Positions 1 to 7,814 of a stretch of DNA of 42,287 nt are shown piece by piece. A program made the position numbers and the translations under genes. The notes beneath the pieces were generated by a model. The model made no database searches. It had not been told where the DNA came from and saw nothing but the letters and a program-made list of their open reading frames with translations. Each line of letters starts with the position of its first letter. Position 1 is the stretch's first letter. Source of the stretch: SIG440 sp045646865 (GTDB lineage: Bacteria; Bacillota; Clostridia; Monoglobales; Monoglobaceae); NCBI GenBank assembly GCA_045646865.1, contig JAZRLM010000022.1:1-42287 (forward strand), in the 5' to 3' direction.

Positions 1-43
1 ACAGCAATTCCGCGACGATATTGAGCCGATTGCGGAAGAATAA
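1..43 (+). CDS. C-terminal end of an upstream gene (partial)
   Basis: Reading from base 2, the frame is open and gives QQFRDDIEPIAEE before a TAA stop at 41-43. A strong hairpin terminator follows at once, which supports this as the real end of a plus-strand gene. The acidic tail is too short to identify the protein. Confidence 0.45.
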   Translation, partial: QQFRDDIEPIAEE

Positions 44-44
44 T

Positions 45-78
45 AAATATCCCCCCGTAAAACGGGGGGTATTTCATT
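45..78 (+). terminator. Rho-independent terminator
   Basis: A run of six C (51-56) pairs with six G (64-69) around a short A-rich loop, followed by a T-rich tail. It sits two bases after the stop of the partial upstream gene. Confidence 0.8.
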
Positions 79-151
79 TTCGGGCATAGCCCTAAACGCT
101 ACTGGCGACGCACAAGTGCGTTTTGGGGTTGGCCTGCCAGCCATGCAACTG

Positions 152-622
152 TTACTTACTACCCATAAATGGGTCTCGCGGGTCAAATATACTTAATTGA
201 TCTGTCTCTTGGTCATGCTTCAACTGATTTGCAATATAATCCTTAATTGCTTTCGTATTCTTCCCCGCGGTATCTACGTAATATCCCTTACACCAAAACT
301 CGCGATTTCGGTATGCGAATTTCATGTTTCCCCATTTCTGAAATATCAAAAGTGCACTTTTTCCTTTTAAATATCCCATAAATCCCGAAACGCTCATTTT
401 GGGCGGGATACTTACCAACATATGTATGTGATCTGGACACACTTCTCCCTCTATAATTTCTACTCCTTTCCATCGGCATAATTGACGTAATATTTCCCTT
501 ATTTCCAATCGTTTTTCTTCGAAAAATACTTTTCGTCTGTATTTAGGAGCAAACACTATATGGTACTTGCAATCCCATTTTGTATGTGCTAAACTATTTG
601 TGTCTATGTTTTCTTTTTTCAT
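152..622 (-). CDS. tnpA: IS200/IS605-family Y1 transposase TnpA
   Basis: This 156-residue protein has the usual length of an IS200 transposase. The N-terminal part matches the family (KYHIVFAPKYRRKVF). The metal-binding HUH motif is HIH in CPDHIHMLV (about residues 65-67), and the catalytic tyrosine lies in the helix KGYYVDTAGK (about 113-116). All key residues are present, so the enzyme is probably active. TnpA cuts single-stranded DNA at the element ends through a 5'-phosphotyrosine link. The ATG is preceded by TTGGAGGA as ribosome site, and this site lies in a long hairpin that should limit translation. Confidence 0.95.
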   Translation of the reverse strand: MKKENIDTNSLAHTKWDCKYHIVFAPKYRRKVFFEEKRLEIREILRQLCRWKGVEIIEGEVCPDHIHMLVSIPPKMSVSGFMGYLKGKSALLIFQKWGNMKFAYRNREFWCKGYYVDTAGKNTKAIKDYIANQLKHDQETDQLSIFDPRDPFMGSK

Positions 623-628
623 AGATTA

Positions 629-691
629 ATCCTCCAATGTGTTTTTTATTTTTGACTGGCAGGTCGACTTTATTATAACACATTGGAGGAT
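629..691 (-). promoter_or_regulatory. Stem-loop that sequesters the tnpA ribosome site
   Basis: Bases 629-643 and 677-691 form a perfect 15-bp inverted repeat with a 33-base loop. The arm near tnpA contains the GGAGG ribosome site, so mRNA carrying both arms would hide it. IS200 is known to use such an upstream stem-loop to block translation from read-through transcripts. Confidence 0.8.
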
Positions 692-717
692 TTTTGTTCA
701 TCGGTTAACCTATTTTG

Positions 718-740
718 AACCACGCGACTATCGCGTGGTT
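718..740. repeat. Left-end hairpin of the IS200-type element
   Basis: AACCACGCG (718-726) pairs perfectly with CGCGTGGTT (732-740) around a five-base loop and is followed by TTTTCG. In IS200/IS605 elements the subterminal hairpin is the TnpA recognition site. This one could also act as a terminator against transcription entering the element. Confidence 0.7.
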
Positions 741-756
741 TTCGTTATACAACCAA

Positions 757-785
757 ACAGAGACCTCAATAAATGAGATCTCTGT
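757..785 (-). terminator. Terminator-like hairpin
   Basis: A 12-bp stem (757-768 with 774-785) has one C/A mismatch and a five-base loop. It lies downstream of the minus-strand fragment and AraC gene. The T-tract is weak on both strands, so efficiency is uncertain. Confidence 0.5.
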
Positions 786-819
786 CTGTTTTAGGGTATT
801 ATTTTACATCCCCTTTTTT

Positions 820-969
820 CTATATTCCTGTTAAATCAAATGGCGGTGTATATTCAGCCTTTGCACTTGACTTTTCCTGCATATAGGCATTATCAAAGTC
901 AAGCTCCAGTGTCGCATCAATAACCGGATTATATTCAAAAGTGGTGGTGCGGCGGTTTATTCGTGGAAG
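820..969 (-). pseudogene. Truncated copy of a ~60-residue accessory ORF (copy 1)
   Basis: The minus-strand frame reads LPRINRRTTTFEYN, continues through FDNAYMQEKSSA and ends EYTPPFDLTGI before a TAG stop at 820-822. The same sequence, with the same ending, recurs at 5030-5208 downstream of an amidoligase remnant. Here the beginning is missing and the fragment lies directly behind the stop of the AraC gene. I do not recognise the family. Its link to amidoligase remnants suggests it belonged to that kind of mobile island. Confidence 0.6.
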
Positions 970-995
970 TAAGCCGATGCTTTGCCAATCGCCAC

Positions 996-1829
996 CTAAA
1001 CCGATTTATGGATACTCTTGAATTTGAAGGGGGAAACCCCCATTTTCTTTTTGAACATCTTGCAGAAATATGAGCCGGAGGAAAATCCCGTAAGACCCGA
1101 TACCTCCTCAATTGACAAATCTGAGTTCTTAAGAAGCTCAGCTGCCTTTTCAATTCGTTTATCATTTATATATTGGCCAACAGTACAGTCAAAACAGCTT
1201 TGAAATCTTCGATAAAGGGCACTTTTCGATATATTTGTATTTTGAGAAATTGTCTGCACACTAAGTGACGTATCAAGATTTTCATTTATGTAATTCACCA
1301 CACGCCCGATGCTGTCATCAAAATTCGGCTTCAGCATGTCTTCCAGAAGAATATGTTTAACAACCATTTCGGCAATATTTGATATACTTTTTATAACATC
1401 CTCCTCAAAGAATGAAATTTCTGCATAAAACCGATTCATTTCCTTCTCATCCAACCCTAAGGACATGAGGTATCCCTTGAATTTGGAAAAATCAGTGTCC
1501 GTCTTTATCTGTCCAAAAATAATATATCCTATAATTTCATCTCCGTACAAAATAGGAATGGAAAAATCCATAAGTCCGGCATGGCATATATGCATCTCTG
1601 GTTTTTTGCTTTCACGACTTTTCTCAAGCAATATTATATCAGAAATAAGGCATGCTTTATGGCCGTTCTCCGTGCTTTGAATGGCCTTGCAGTAACGCTT
1701 TTTTTCCCAATAGCTGTGGTTTCCAACAAATGAAAAATCGGCTTTAAGCAAATCCATATTGATGCCTGTTGCATTGTAAAAATCCTGCATACATTGATTT
1801 ATTTTTGGAATATCAAAATTTACTATCAT
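996..1829 (-). CDS. AraC-family regulator with PocR sensory domain
   Basis: This 277-residue protein has an N-terminal PocR-type ligand-binding domain (about residues 5-150; CKAIQSTENGHKAC and HICHAGLMDFSIPI are typical of it, with paired cysteines) and a C-terminal AraC DNA-binding domain with two helix-turn-helix motifs (about 175-272; SKSALYRRFQ and GFSSGSYFCKMFKKKMGVSP). PocR domains sense small organic ligands such as diols. The ribosome site is AGGTGG before the ATG at 1827-1829. The gene diverges from the 1994-4978 operon, whose promoter has an extended -10 and a poor -35, so it is probably that operon's activator. The ligand is unknown. Confidence 0.88.
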   Translation of the reverse strand: MIVNFDIPKINQCMQDFYNATGINMDLLKADFSFVGNHSYWEKKRYCKAIQSTENGHKACLISDIILLEKSRESKKPEMHICHAGLMDFSIPILYGDEIIGYIIFGQIKTDTDFSKFKGYLMSLGLDEKEMNRFYAEISFFEEDVIKSISNIAEMVVKHILLEDMLKPNFDDSIGRVVNYINENLDTSLSVQTISQNTNISKSALYRRFQSCFDCTVGQYINDKRIEKAAELLKNSDLSIEEVSGLTGFSSGSYFCKMFKKKMGVSPFKFKSIHKSV

Positions 1830-1959
1830 AAAACCACCTACTATTTTGTTCGTAATTCAATCTTACTAAAATCAGAGATTTTTGTCAATATTTTTTCATT
1901 CCGTGGGAAAATTTTTCAACAAATAGGGAAATCTGTATCTTTTATTGAATTACTCTGTT

Positions 1960-1968
1960 TGATATAAT
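1960..1968 (+). promoter_or_regulatory. Extended -10 promoter of the 1994-4978 operon
   Basis: TGATATAAT matches the TGnTATAAT extended -10 consensus. No good -35 lies 17 bases upstream, as expected for an activator-dependent promoter beside a divergent AraC gene. Transcription should begin near 1975, which excludes the ATG at 1967 as a start. Confidence 0.6.
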
Positions 1969-1993
1969 GAAAAATGTAAAGGACGGTGACCAA

Positions 1994-2614
1994 ATGAAAG
2001 ATATTTTACTTATCGGCAAAAGAATTCTTTGTGATAAATCTCCCGTAGTGCTCTCATCTCCGCCCGATGAAAACTGGAATAATATATGGGATGCCAAGGG
2101 CGGAAACTGGTCATTCGAAGATGGGTATCTCGTTGGAAAGGAACCCGACAATAAAGGCGGAATTCTTTTGAGCAAAAGATATTTTGAAAAGGATGTTATG
2201 CTTTCATTTACGGCGGCAAGCGTTTTGCCTGCAACACGTGATGTAAACGCTGTTTATTGTACCGAGTGGGATGAAAAAAACAACTATTTAAAATCTGCAT
2301 ATATTTCCGGCATCGGTGGATGGTATGAGAACAAATGTGGAATAGAACGTTTCCCGGAAGACGGTTTGCGTGCACTTAACCCTTTGTATCAATATGTTCC
2401 GGGCAAAGAGGTTAACATCACAACAGGTGCGGTGTGTGGACACAATTTTCTTGTTGTTGACGGGGTTCTTGTTCAGGAACTGATAGACCCTAATCCTATC
2501 TCTGGCGGATATGTAGGTTTTTCGCCATATTCGACGATACTTAAAATAAAAAATATTGAAGTAAGGGAAATCGTCTGGCAAGAACGTACACAAAAATATG
2601 AAAGTGAATTTTAA
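1994..2614 (+). CDS. Glucanase-fold protein, YesU/DUF1080-like
   Basis: The 206-residue cytosolic protein has no signal peptide. Segments such as GGNWSFEDGYLVGKEP, KDVMLSFTAA and the C-terminal GGYVGFSPYSTILKIKNIEVRE resemble the beta-sandwich of the concanavalin A-like superfamily, as in DUF1080 (3-keto-glycoside hydrolase) and YesU proteins. This is fold-level recognition; the exact family is uncertain. The ATG at 1994 is chosen over 1967 because AAGGACGG precedes it at good spacing and the promoter lies across the earlier ATG. It heads an operon with an aminotransferase and an oxidoreductase, so a role on an oxidised or amino sugar is likely but inferred. Confidence 0.7.
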   Translation: MKDILLIGKRILCDKSPVVLSSPPDENWNNIWDAKGGNWSFEDGYLVGKEPDNKGGILLSKRYFEKDVMLSFTAASVLPATRDVNAVYCTEWDEKNNYLKSAYISGIGGWYENKCGIERFPEDGLRALNPLYQYVPGKEVNITTGAVCGHNFLVVDGVLVQELIDPNPISGGYVGFSPYSTILKIKNIEVREIVWQERTQKYESEF

Positions 2615-2642
2615 ATAATTAACAAAAAAGGAGAATAAAAAA

Positions 2643-3965
2643 ATGGGTAAAACAACAGACTTTCGTTATAACACAGGTGCCACAAAGGTACCATGGGCAG
2701 CAGTTGGCGAGAACTACAATGTTCACGACCTGATGGAAATTATTAAGTTTTTAATGCAGGGCGAAGGCAAGGAATATGATGATGCTTTAGAGGCTGTATG
2801 GAAGGAAGTAAAAAAACTTGACGCACTTGCAACTCCTCCCGGAAAGCTGTCGCTGGGCAGCAAGGTTGAAAAGGCTGAAAGCGCTTGTAATGATTATTTG
2901 GGAACAACCTCATCTACCTTTGTAACCAACGCAACAGCAGGCTTTGAAATTGCATACAAGTATGCAAACCTTAAGGCAGGCGACGAGGTTATCGTTCCGG
3001 CAATCACATTTGTAGCAACAATGGCATATCCTCTTGCGGTTGGTGCAAAACTTGTGTTTGCCGATGTTGACCCCAGAACCATCAATATGGACCCAGCAGA
3101 TGTAGCAAGAAAAATAACCGATAAAACAAAGATGATTGTCCCCGTACATATTGGCGGATATCCTGTGGATATGGACCCCATTATGGCTCTTGCAAAAGAA
3201 CACGACATCCTTGTTCTTGAAGATGCGGCACACGCATTTGGTGCTATGTACAAGGGCAAAAAAATTGGTACAATAGGCGACTTTGCGGCGTTCTCAATGC
3301 ACGAGGTTAAAAACATCACCTCCTTTGGCGAGGGCGGAATTGCCACCACAACCATTCCCGGCTTTGAGAATGAAATGAAGCGTGCACGGTTCCTTGGTCT
3401 TGACTTTACTTGTCCCATCAAGGACTGGCTTTATAACATCACACCCATAAAGGGCAAATACGCACCGTTTGTACCCGGTAATGCATCAACAACCGAAATT
3501 CAGGGTCTTGGACTTACCCTGCAGATTGCAAGAAATGAAGAAATCATTGCAGAGAGAAAACGTGCTGCCGCATACCTCACCGAAAGATTTGCCGAAAATG
3601 ATGCAATAATTCCTCAGGATTTGGGAAATGAGGATATCAAACCTACATTCCACCTCTATCTCCTTCAGATTGACCCTGCAAAAGCAGGCGGTGATGTGCA
3701 GATTCTCAAAAAGAAACTGGAAGAAAAAGGTGTTACACAGATTGCTCACTTCGGACCTTTGTACAGATTCCAGATTGTTCAGGATATGGGTTATGATTCT
3801 GACGAAATTGCAAAAACCTGTCCCAACTGCGAAGAGATGTTCTACAAGAGATTTACACACCTTCCCCTTTACGGACTTTCACAGGAACAGCTTGAATATA
3901 TGGCAGACGCCGTTCTTGAATCTGTTGCTGAAATGCAGGCAGCAAATAAGGAGGCATCTATATGA
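2643..3965 (+). CDS. DegT/DnrJ/EryC1/StrS-family PLP aminotransferase
   Basis: At 440 residues this is a usual size for sugar aminotransferases, which convert ketosugars to aminosugars using PLP. The PLP lysine is in FSMHEVKNITSFGEGG (about residue 226), where the H..K....GEGG pattern matches the family. Upstream are the TNATAGFEIAY cofactor loop, the VPAITFVATMAYPL segment and the LEDAAHAFGA aspartate that contacts the pyridine nitrogen. The ribosome site is AAGGAG. Its stop overlaps the next gene's ATG by four bases, indicating translational coupling to the oxidoreductase that could supply its keto substrate. Confidence 0.92.
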   Translation: MGKTTDFRYNTGATKVPWAAVGENYNVHDLMEIIKFLMQGEGKEYDDALEAVWKEVKKLDALATPPGKLSLGSKVEKAESACNDYLGTTSSTFVTNATAGFEIAYKYANLKAGDEVIVPAITFVATMAYPLAVGAKLVFADVDPRTINMDPADVARKITDKTKMIVPVHIGGYPVDMDPIMALAKEHDILVLEDAAHAFGAMYKGKKIGTIGDFAAFSMHEVKNITSFGEGGIATTTIPGFENEMKRARFLGLDFTCPIKDWLYNITPIKGKYAPFVPGNASTTEIQGLGLTLQIARNEEIIAERKRAAAYLTERFAENDAIIPQDLGNEDIKPTFHLYLLQIDPAKAGGDVQILKKKLEEKGVTQIAHFGPLYRFQIVQDMGYDSDEIAKTCPNCEEMFYKRFTHLPLYGLSQEQLEYMADAVLESVAEMQAANKEASI

Positions 3966-4978
3966 AAGTTAAATGGGGCGTTATAGGTTGCGGCGGTATA
4001 GCAGACCGCAGAACCCTGCCCGGAATGATGGATGCCGAAAATGCAGAGCTTGTTGCTGTTATGGACCCTAGCCCCGAAGCCGCAAAGCGTGTCTGCGAAA
4101 AATACGGCGCAAAATACGCATTCAGCACAGTTGAAGAACTACTTGCCATAGACGAAATTCAGGCGGTATATATTGCCTCGCCCGTATTTTGTCACAAGGA
4201 ACAATGTGAAAAAGCGGCAAAGGCAAAAAAGCATATTCTGCTTGAAAAGCCTATGGGACTGACCGTAGCGGAATCCGAGGAAATTGCCGCCTTATGCGAA
4301 GCCGAAGGTGTTAAACTTGGTGTTGCCTTTATGATGCGTTTTCACAGCTATCACAAAAAAATGAAGGAAATTATCAGTCAGGGTACTATTGGCGAGATAG
4401 TTTCTGCCCGTGCACAGTTCACCTGCTGGTATCCCGAAATGGAAAACTGCTGGAGACAGAACAAGGCTCTTTCGGGCGGCGGCGCGATGCTTGATATGGG
4501 AATTCACGCAATTGACCTGATTCGCTATATCACCAATCTTGATGTTGCCGAAACCACAGGTTTTTCTGGAAATCAGATTTTCAAATACAATGTTGATGAT
4601 GCAGGTGTTGGAGTTTATAAAATGACAAACGGCGCGTTGTGTGTTGTGGAAGCCGCCTTTAACATCCCCGATGATGTTTCGGTCAGCAAACTCGAGTTTT
4701 ACGGAACAAAGGGCTGTATAATTGCAAAAGGTACACTCTCGCAGGTTGAAGACGGCAATGTGGAAGTTCTTGCCATCAACGATACAGGCGGATATGATGC
4801 ACAGCAAAACCGCAGCACAGTTGCACCAATCAGCCTTGATGTAACCTTTGGAAATATGTACACCAAAGAAATTGAAGCCTTTGGCAACGCAGTTCTCGGC
4901 AATGGCGAAATCCCTGTAACTGCCGCAAATGCTATTAAATCGCAAAAGGCAATTGAGGATTTATATAATAAACAATAA
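3962..4978 (+). CDS. Gfo/Idh/MocA-family NAD(P)-dependent oxidoreductase
   Basis: The 338-residue protein starts with a Rossmann nucleotide site (KWGVIGCGGIADRRTLPG). The EKP motif (LLEKPMGL, about residue 96) carries the catalytic lysine, and GGGAMLDMGIHAIDLIRY contains the DxGxHxxD signature. Members oxidise or reduce hydroxyls of sugars and inositols. Start ATGA overlaps the DegT stop; a terminator follows within 16 bases, closing a three-gene operon. A Gfo enzyme paired with a DegT enzyme often forms an oxidation-transamination pair; with a DUF1080-like protein, a 3-keto-sugar route is also possible. The substrate cannot be read from the sequence. Confidence 0.92.
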   Translation: MKVKWGVIGCGGIADRRTLPGMMDAENAELVAVMDPSPEAAKRVCEKYGAKYAFSTVEELLAIDEIQAVYIASPVFCHKEQCEKAAKAKKHILLEKPMGLTVAESEEIAALCEAEGVKLGVAFMMRFHSYHKKMKEIISQGTIGEIVSARAQFTCWYPEMENCWRQNKALSGGGAMLDMGIHAIDLIRYITNLDVAETTGFSGNQIFKYNVDDAGVGVYKMTNGALCVVEAAFNIPDDVSVSKLEFYGTKGCIIAKGTLSQVEDGNVEVLAINDTGGYDAQQNRSTVAPISLDVTFGNMYTKEIEAFGNAVLGNGEIPVTAANAIKSQKAIEDLYNKQ

Positions 4979-4993
4979 CTTTGTATTTATTTT

Positions 4994-5030
4994 AAAAGGA
5001 TGCAACCCACAAAATGGATTGCATCCTTTT
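4994..5030 (+). terminator. Rho-independent terminator of the DegT-Gfo operon
   Basis: AAAAGGATGCAA pairs with TTGCATCCTTTT (one mismatched position) and ends in a T run. It overlaps the stop codon of the minus-strand fragment at 5030. Confidence 0.85.
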
Positions 5031-5208
5031 TATATTCCCGTCAGATCGAATGGCGGCGTGTATTCAGATGTGGCACTTGATTTTTCCTGCATATATGCGT
5101 TGTCAAAGCCAAGTTTCAGAGCCACATCAATAACCGAATTATACTCAAAAGCGGTGGTCGGCGGTTAATCCGAGGAGTGTCATCAATGCCGTTCAAGTTT
5201 TCGGACAT
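5030..5208 (-). pseudogene. Frameshifted ~60-residue accessory ORF (copy 2)
   Basis: From an ATG at 5206-5208 the frame reads MSENLNGIDDTPRINRR, then shifts by one base into TTAFEYNSVIDVALKLGFD and ends EYTPPFDLTGI with TAA at 5030-5032. Copy 1 at 820-969 keeps the join in one frame, so this copy has lost a base. It directly follows an amidoligase C-terminal remnant in the same orientation. The family is not recognised. It is the more complete of the two copies and gives the likely full length. Confidence 0.6.
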
Positions 5209-5242
5209 ACTATTTTCAGGGCAAATTTATGCCGTCTTATCT

Positions 5243-5466
5243 TCAAACATGACCTTGAGATAGTTCAAAACAACATCCCAATTTCGACATCTTTGTGTCC
5301 AACGTTTTACAATAGAGTTCCTTTGCTTTAAGGTAGTTGATGAGTTCAGGCTTGTCCTCTTTGTTTATTCCTTTTACAAAACAACTCCAGCACATTGATT
5401 CAAACTCTTTATCCGTTGAATCTATTACTCTGTTACAGATTTCGTGCACAAGTTGAAGGGTTGCTA
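5243..5466 (-). pseudogene. C-terminal remnant of a mobile-element amidoligase (copy 1)
   Basis: The frame ATLQLVHEICNRVIDSTDKE and the following FESMCWSCFVKGINKEDKP closely match the C-terminal part of the amidoligase fragment at 8080-8622 (LVHEICNRAIGATDREFE). Everything upstream of ATLQL is missing, and the sequence above 5466 is unrelated. Amidoligases of this family join amines to carboxylates and occur with glutamine amidotransferases on phages and mobile islands. This copy is certainly non-functional. Confidence 0.7.
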
Positions 5467-5838
5467 TACCGTAGCCTTATGGAATATGCCCATGGCATAT
5501 CAAGTATATAATATATAAGTGAAAATCTGGAGTTTGGCAGTTAATAAAAAACAGTTGGTTCTGAAAAGCTCAAAACCAACTGCATATCATCATAACATTT
5601 AAGACAACATCTTCTTTTTACACCAAAGTTTAAACCATCATTCAAATCATATATTCTAAAAAACAATCTCCAGATAATTTCAAAAGTATGGGGATGAAAA
5701 TATTTTTAAAATATTCGAAAACCACTTCTCCAAAACATACTCTCCAAACAACAATTCTCCCTTTGAACGTAATCAGGAAATAATCTGTTTCTTAATGCTA
5801 TGTACAATATCTAATATATTCATAATAATAATTTTGAT
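5467..5838. other. AT-rich gap without recognisable gene
   Basis: No convincing reading frame on either strand. It holds a 9-bp hairpin at 5552-5582 that would act as a terminator for minus-strand transcription leaving the DUF4432 gene. The rest is low-complexity AT-rich sequence. Confidence 0.6.
5552..5582 (-). terminator. Terminator downstream of the DUF4432 gene
   Basis: CAGTTGGTT (5552-5560) pairs with AACCAACTG (5574-5582). On the minus strand the stem is followed by TTTTTTATT. Confidence 0.65.
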
Positions 5839-6894
5839 TTATGACATTATCTTCTCTATTTTCCCTTTGATATTATCAGCATCTTCTTTATCCAAATACC
5901 CTGCTTCCATATAAAATTCAATAGATTCATTTGGTGGTACTAGTTTAAACTGTCCTGTATTCTTTGCATTTTCATAGCCTATGTGCTCTGCAGTTGCAGG
6001 AAGCACCATTCCGAGAGCGTCTTCCGTTGCCGTTCTTGAAATCCATCTTATACCATTTGAAAGAATATTAACCGGATGAGAAACATAGCAAGCACCATCA
6101 TTCTCATATTGGAGAGTATATGCTCGTCCACTTTCGTCTGATTCATATTTTATACCAAAACATATTTCCGGATTGTAGCACTGCCCTTCGATACCTATTT
6201 GGTCCATAAGAGTAATATCTTTTTCAAGCCTGTCATAATACTCCATAAGTTCTTTTGAACCTTCTGCTTTATATATTTTCACATGTTCAAGATCTTTCTG
6301 TGCGCTGCATATAATCTTTGAGCCATCAAAAGGTCTGAAATTGATATGACAAAGATACATATATTCCAAAGGTTCTGCACGAAGATTATCAATCTGTACA
6401 TTGACTCTGAATACGGTTCCGTTTTCGTAAATCTTAAGTTCGGGAGAAAATCTGTACTTTCTTATAAATGCAGTATCGTGATTCAATTCTCCGCCAAGAC
6501 AGATATATTTGCCTTTTTCGTCTTCATCGCAAATAATATAGGCACTATCATATTCAGCATTTGGAATTTCGCCATGTTGCGAATGTATAAGGTCCGCTGC
6601 ACCAAAAGATATAATGCCGCAATGATATAAGAACCCACCGTAGTTTTGCAAATATGTCATTGTATTTTGAGGTTCTTTAATGGTTGTCTGCATAGAAATT
6701 TCTCTGCCGTCAACCACAAAATGCCATATTTGCTGACCTTTAAAAGGAGTAAATATAAAGGAACATCTTTCATTTTTTATCTCTAATGCCTGAACACCAG
6801 ATTGATACTTAAATGCATTAATCATAAAGTTTCCGTAACTTAAAAATTCTTTTTTAGTTTCTGTAAAAAAACTCTTTTGCAAATTAATTTTCAT
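5839..6894 (-). CDS. DUF4432-family aldose epimerase-like protein
   Basis: The 351-residue protein fits the DUF4432 branch of the galactose mutarotase superfamily: FTPFKGQQIWHFVVDGREIS, then GGFLYHCGIISFGAAD, HGEIPNAEYDSAYI, YMYLCHINFRPFDGS and a C-terminal PNESIEFYMEAGYLD. The H of HGEIPN and of CHINF are candidate active-site or metal residues. The frame is unbroken and GAGGGG precedes the ATG. It is the one intact gene among degraded sugar-acid genes; the next fragment upstream ends in glucuronate isomerase sequence, so it may once have served hexuronate breakdown. That role is inferred. Confidence 0.85.
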   Translation of the reverse strand: MKINLQKSFFTETKKEFLSYGNFMINAFKYQSGVQALEIKNERCSFIFTPFKGQQIWHFVVDGREISMQTTIKEPQNTMTYLQNYGGFLYHCGIISFGAADLIHSQHGEIPNAEYDSAYIICDEDEKGKYICLGGELNHDTAFIRKYRFSPELKIYENGTVFRVNVQIDNLRAEPLEYMYLCHINFRPFDGSKIICSAQKDLEHVKIYKAEGSKELMEYYDRLEKDITLMDQIGIEGQCYNPEICFGIKYESDESGRAYTLQYENDGACYVSHPVNILSNGIRWISRTATEDALGMVLPATAEHIGYENAKNTGQFKLVPPNESIEFYMEAGYLDKEDADNIKGKIEKIMS

Positions 6895-6913
6895 TGTTTA
6901 TCCCCTCTTGTTT

Positions 6914-7369
6914 TTAACCCCCAAAGTACTCTTTTGCATTGTTATAGCAAATTCCTTTGACAATCTTTTCTAATGCGTTGAAATCTTCGGAATATTCGCC
7001 TTCCTCAACCCGCGTGCCGAGAAGGTTACATCGTATTCTGCAGGAATATTCGTTCTTTGTATATGAAACAAAACTGCGCAAATCTGTCAGTATACCTGCT
7101 TCAGATCCTAAATCACCAAGTTTCAAAACCACAGAGCCGTCAGTTATAACTACAACATGATTGTGGCTTTGCGTTAGTTCAAATGACTTATTTATATCCT
7201 TCTCAATTGCAAGACATGATTCTGCAACATCTGGGGTATATGCAAAATATAACTATTATCTGTTCTTAACGGGTGTTCTTGAAACAACTTTGATTTTCTC
7301 TTGCCATTCCTCACGCTTTTTGAGCGCCTGTTCTTTAATATCCACTGCTTTTTCCTTCTTACATATCAT
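6914..7369 (-). pseudogene. Chimeric remnant: malic enzyme N-terminus fused to glucuronate isomerase C-terminus
   Basis: From an ATG at 7367-7369 the frame runs VDIKEQALKKREEWQEK and VVSRTPVKNR, meets two in-frame stops (TAA, TAG at 7253-7258), then continues in the same frame as FAYTPDVAESCLAIEKDINK and HNHVVVITDGSVVLKLGDLG. This is the N-terminal part of NAD(P)-malic enzyme. Just after GDLGSEAG it switches to ILTDLRSFVSYTKNEY, then EYSEDFNALEKIVKGICYNN, which is the C-terminal end of UxaC-type glucuronate isomerase, ending at 6914. About 300 residues of malic enzyme and about 400 of UxaC are missing. The in-frame fusion point lies near 7095-7105. It probably results from a deletion between two genes, or is an assembly join. 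Confidence 0.8.
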
Positions 7370-7800
7370 ATGTGCTCTTTGTAAGTGTCAACTTTATAGC
7401 CTCTTCGCCAAGGTATCCCTTAATGTCCATACCAAGGTACTTACAAAGGTCAACCATTTCCGCAACAGTATTGGTATTTACATCAATGCCGTTTTTGAGT
7501 CTCTTTTCATATGCAAGCACTTCCTTTTCTCCGTGGGTGAAGATGCGCTCTTGTCCCTCAGCCTTTGGTGATTCACAAAGTTCACGAAGAAGAGTTGAGA
7601 GATGCTCTAGAATTGCATCTGTATCTCCAAAAACTGCAGGATTAATAGCAATAAAGCCGTGGCAAGTACCACCCTTGCCGCCGATATGTGTATGGTTTGA
7701 TGTAAGCCCCATTGAGATGATTTATGTAAAGATTTCGCAAAGCATTCCGTATCCGTATCCTTTGTGACTGCCGCAAGGATTACTGTTTTCCCGGAAGTTT
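7359..7800 (-). pseudogene. C-terminal remnant of an Ldh_2-type malate/L-lactate/ureidoglycolate dehydrogenase
   Basis: Frames NPCGSHKGYGYGMLCEIFT, then an in-frame TAA, then IISMGLTSNHTHIGGKGG and HGFIAINPAVFGDTDAIL match the C-terminal third of the AllD/YlbC-like NAD-dependent dehydrogenase family. The tail GEKEVLAYEKRLKNGIDVN is typical. The N-terminal two thirds are absent; upstream of about 7815 the sequence is a glutamine amidotransferase. The stop overlaps the malic enzyme ATG (ATGATATGTAA), so these two were once a translationally coupled malate-type pair. Confidence 0.78.
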
Positions 7801-7814
7801 TGGTTTTGACATTG

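Larger units (their letters stand above)
75..745 (-). mobile_element. IS200-type insertion sequence
   Basis: A single Y1 transposase gene (152-622, minus) is flanked by small subterminal hairpins instead of terminal inverted repeats, the usual layout of the IS200/IS605 family. On the right-end side there are hairpins at 82-92 (GGGC/GCCC) and 108-121 (ACGCAC/GTGCGT). On the left-end side there is a perfect 9-bp hairpin at 718-740. The total of about 670-700 bp fits IS200. The exact cleavage sites cannot be read from one copy, so the ends given are estimates. No TnpB or omega-RNA partner is present. Confidence 0.75.

Noticed and set aside
820..969. C-terminal end of a second Gfo/Idh/MocA oxidoreductase
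   Set aside because: Considered because of the nearby oxidoreductase gene, but copy 2 shows a nearby ATG giving a 60-residue protein beside an amidoligase, and no Gfo motifs are present.
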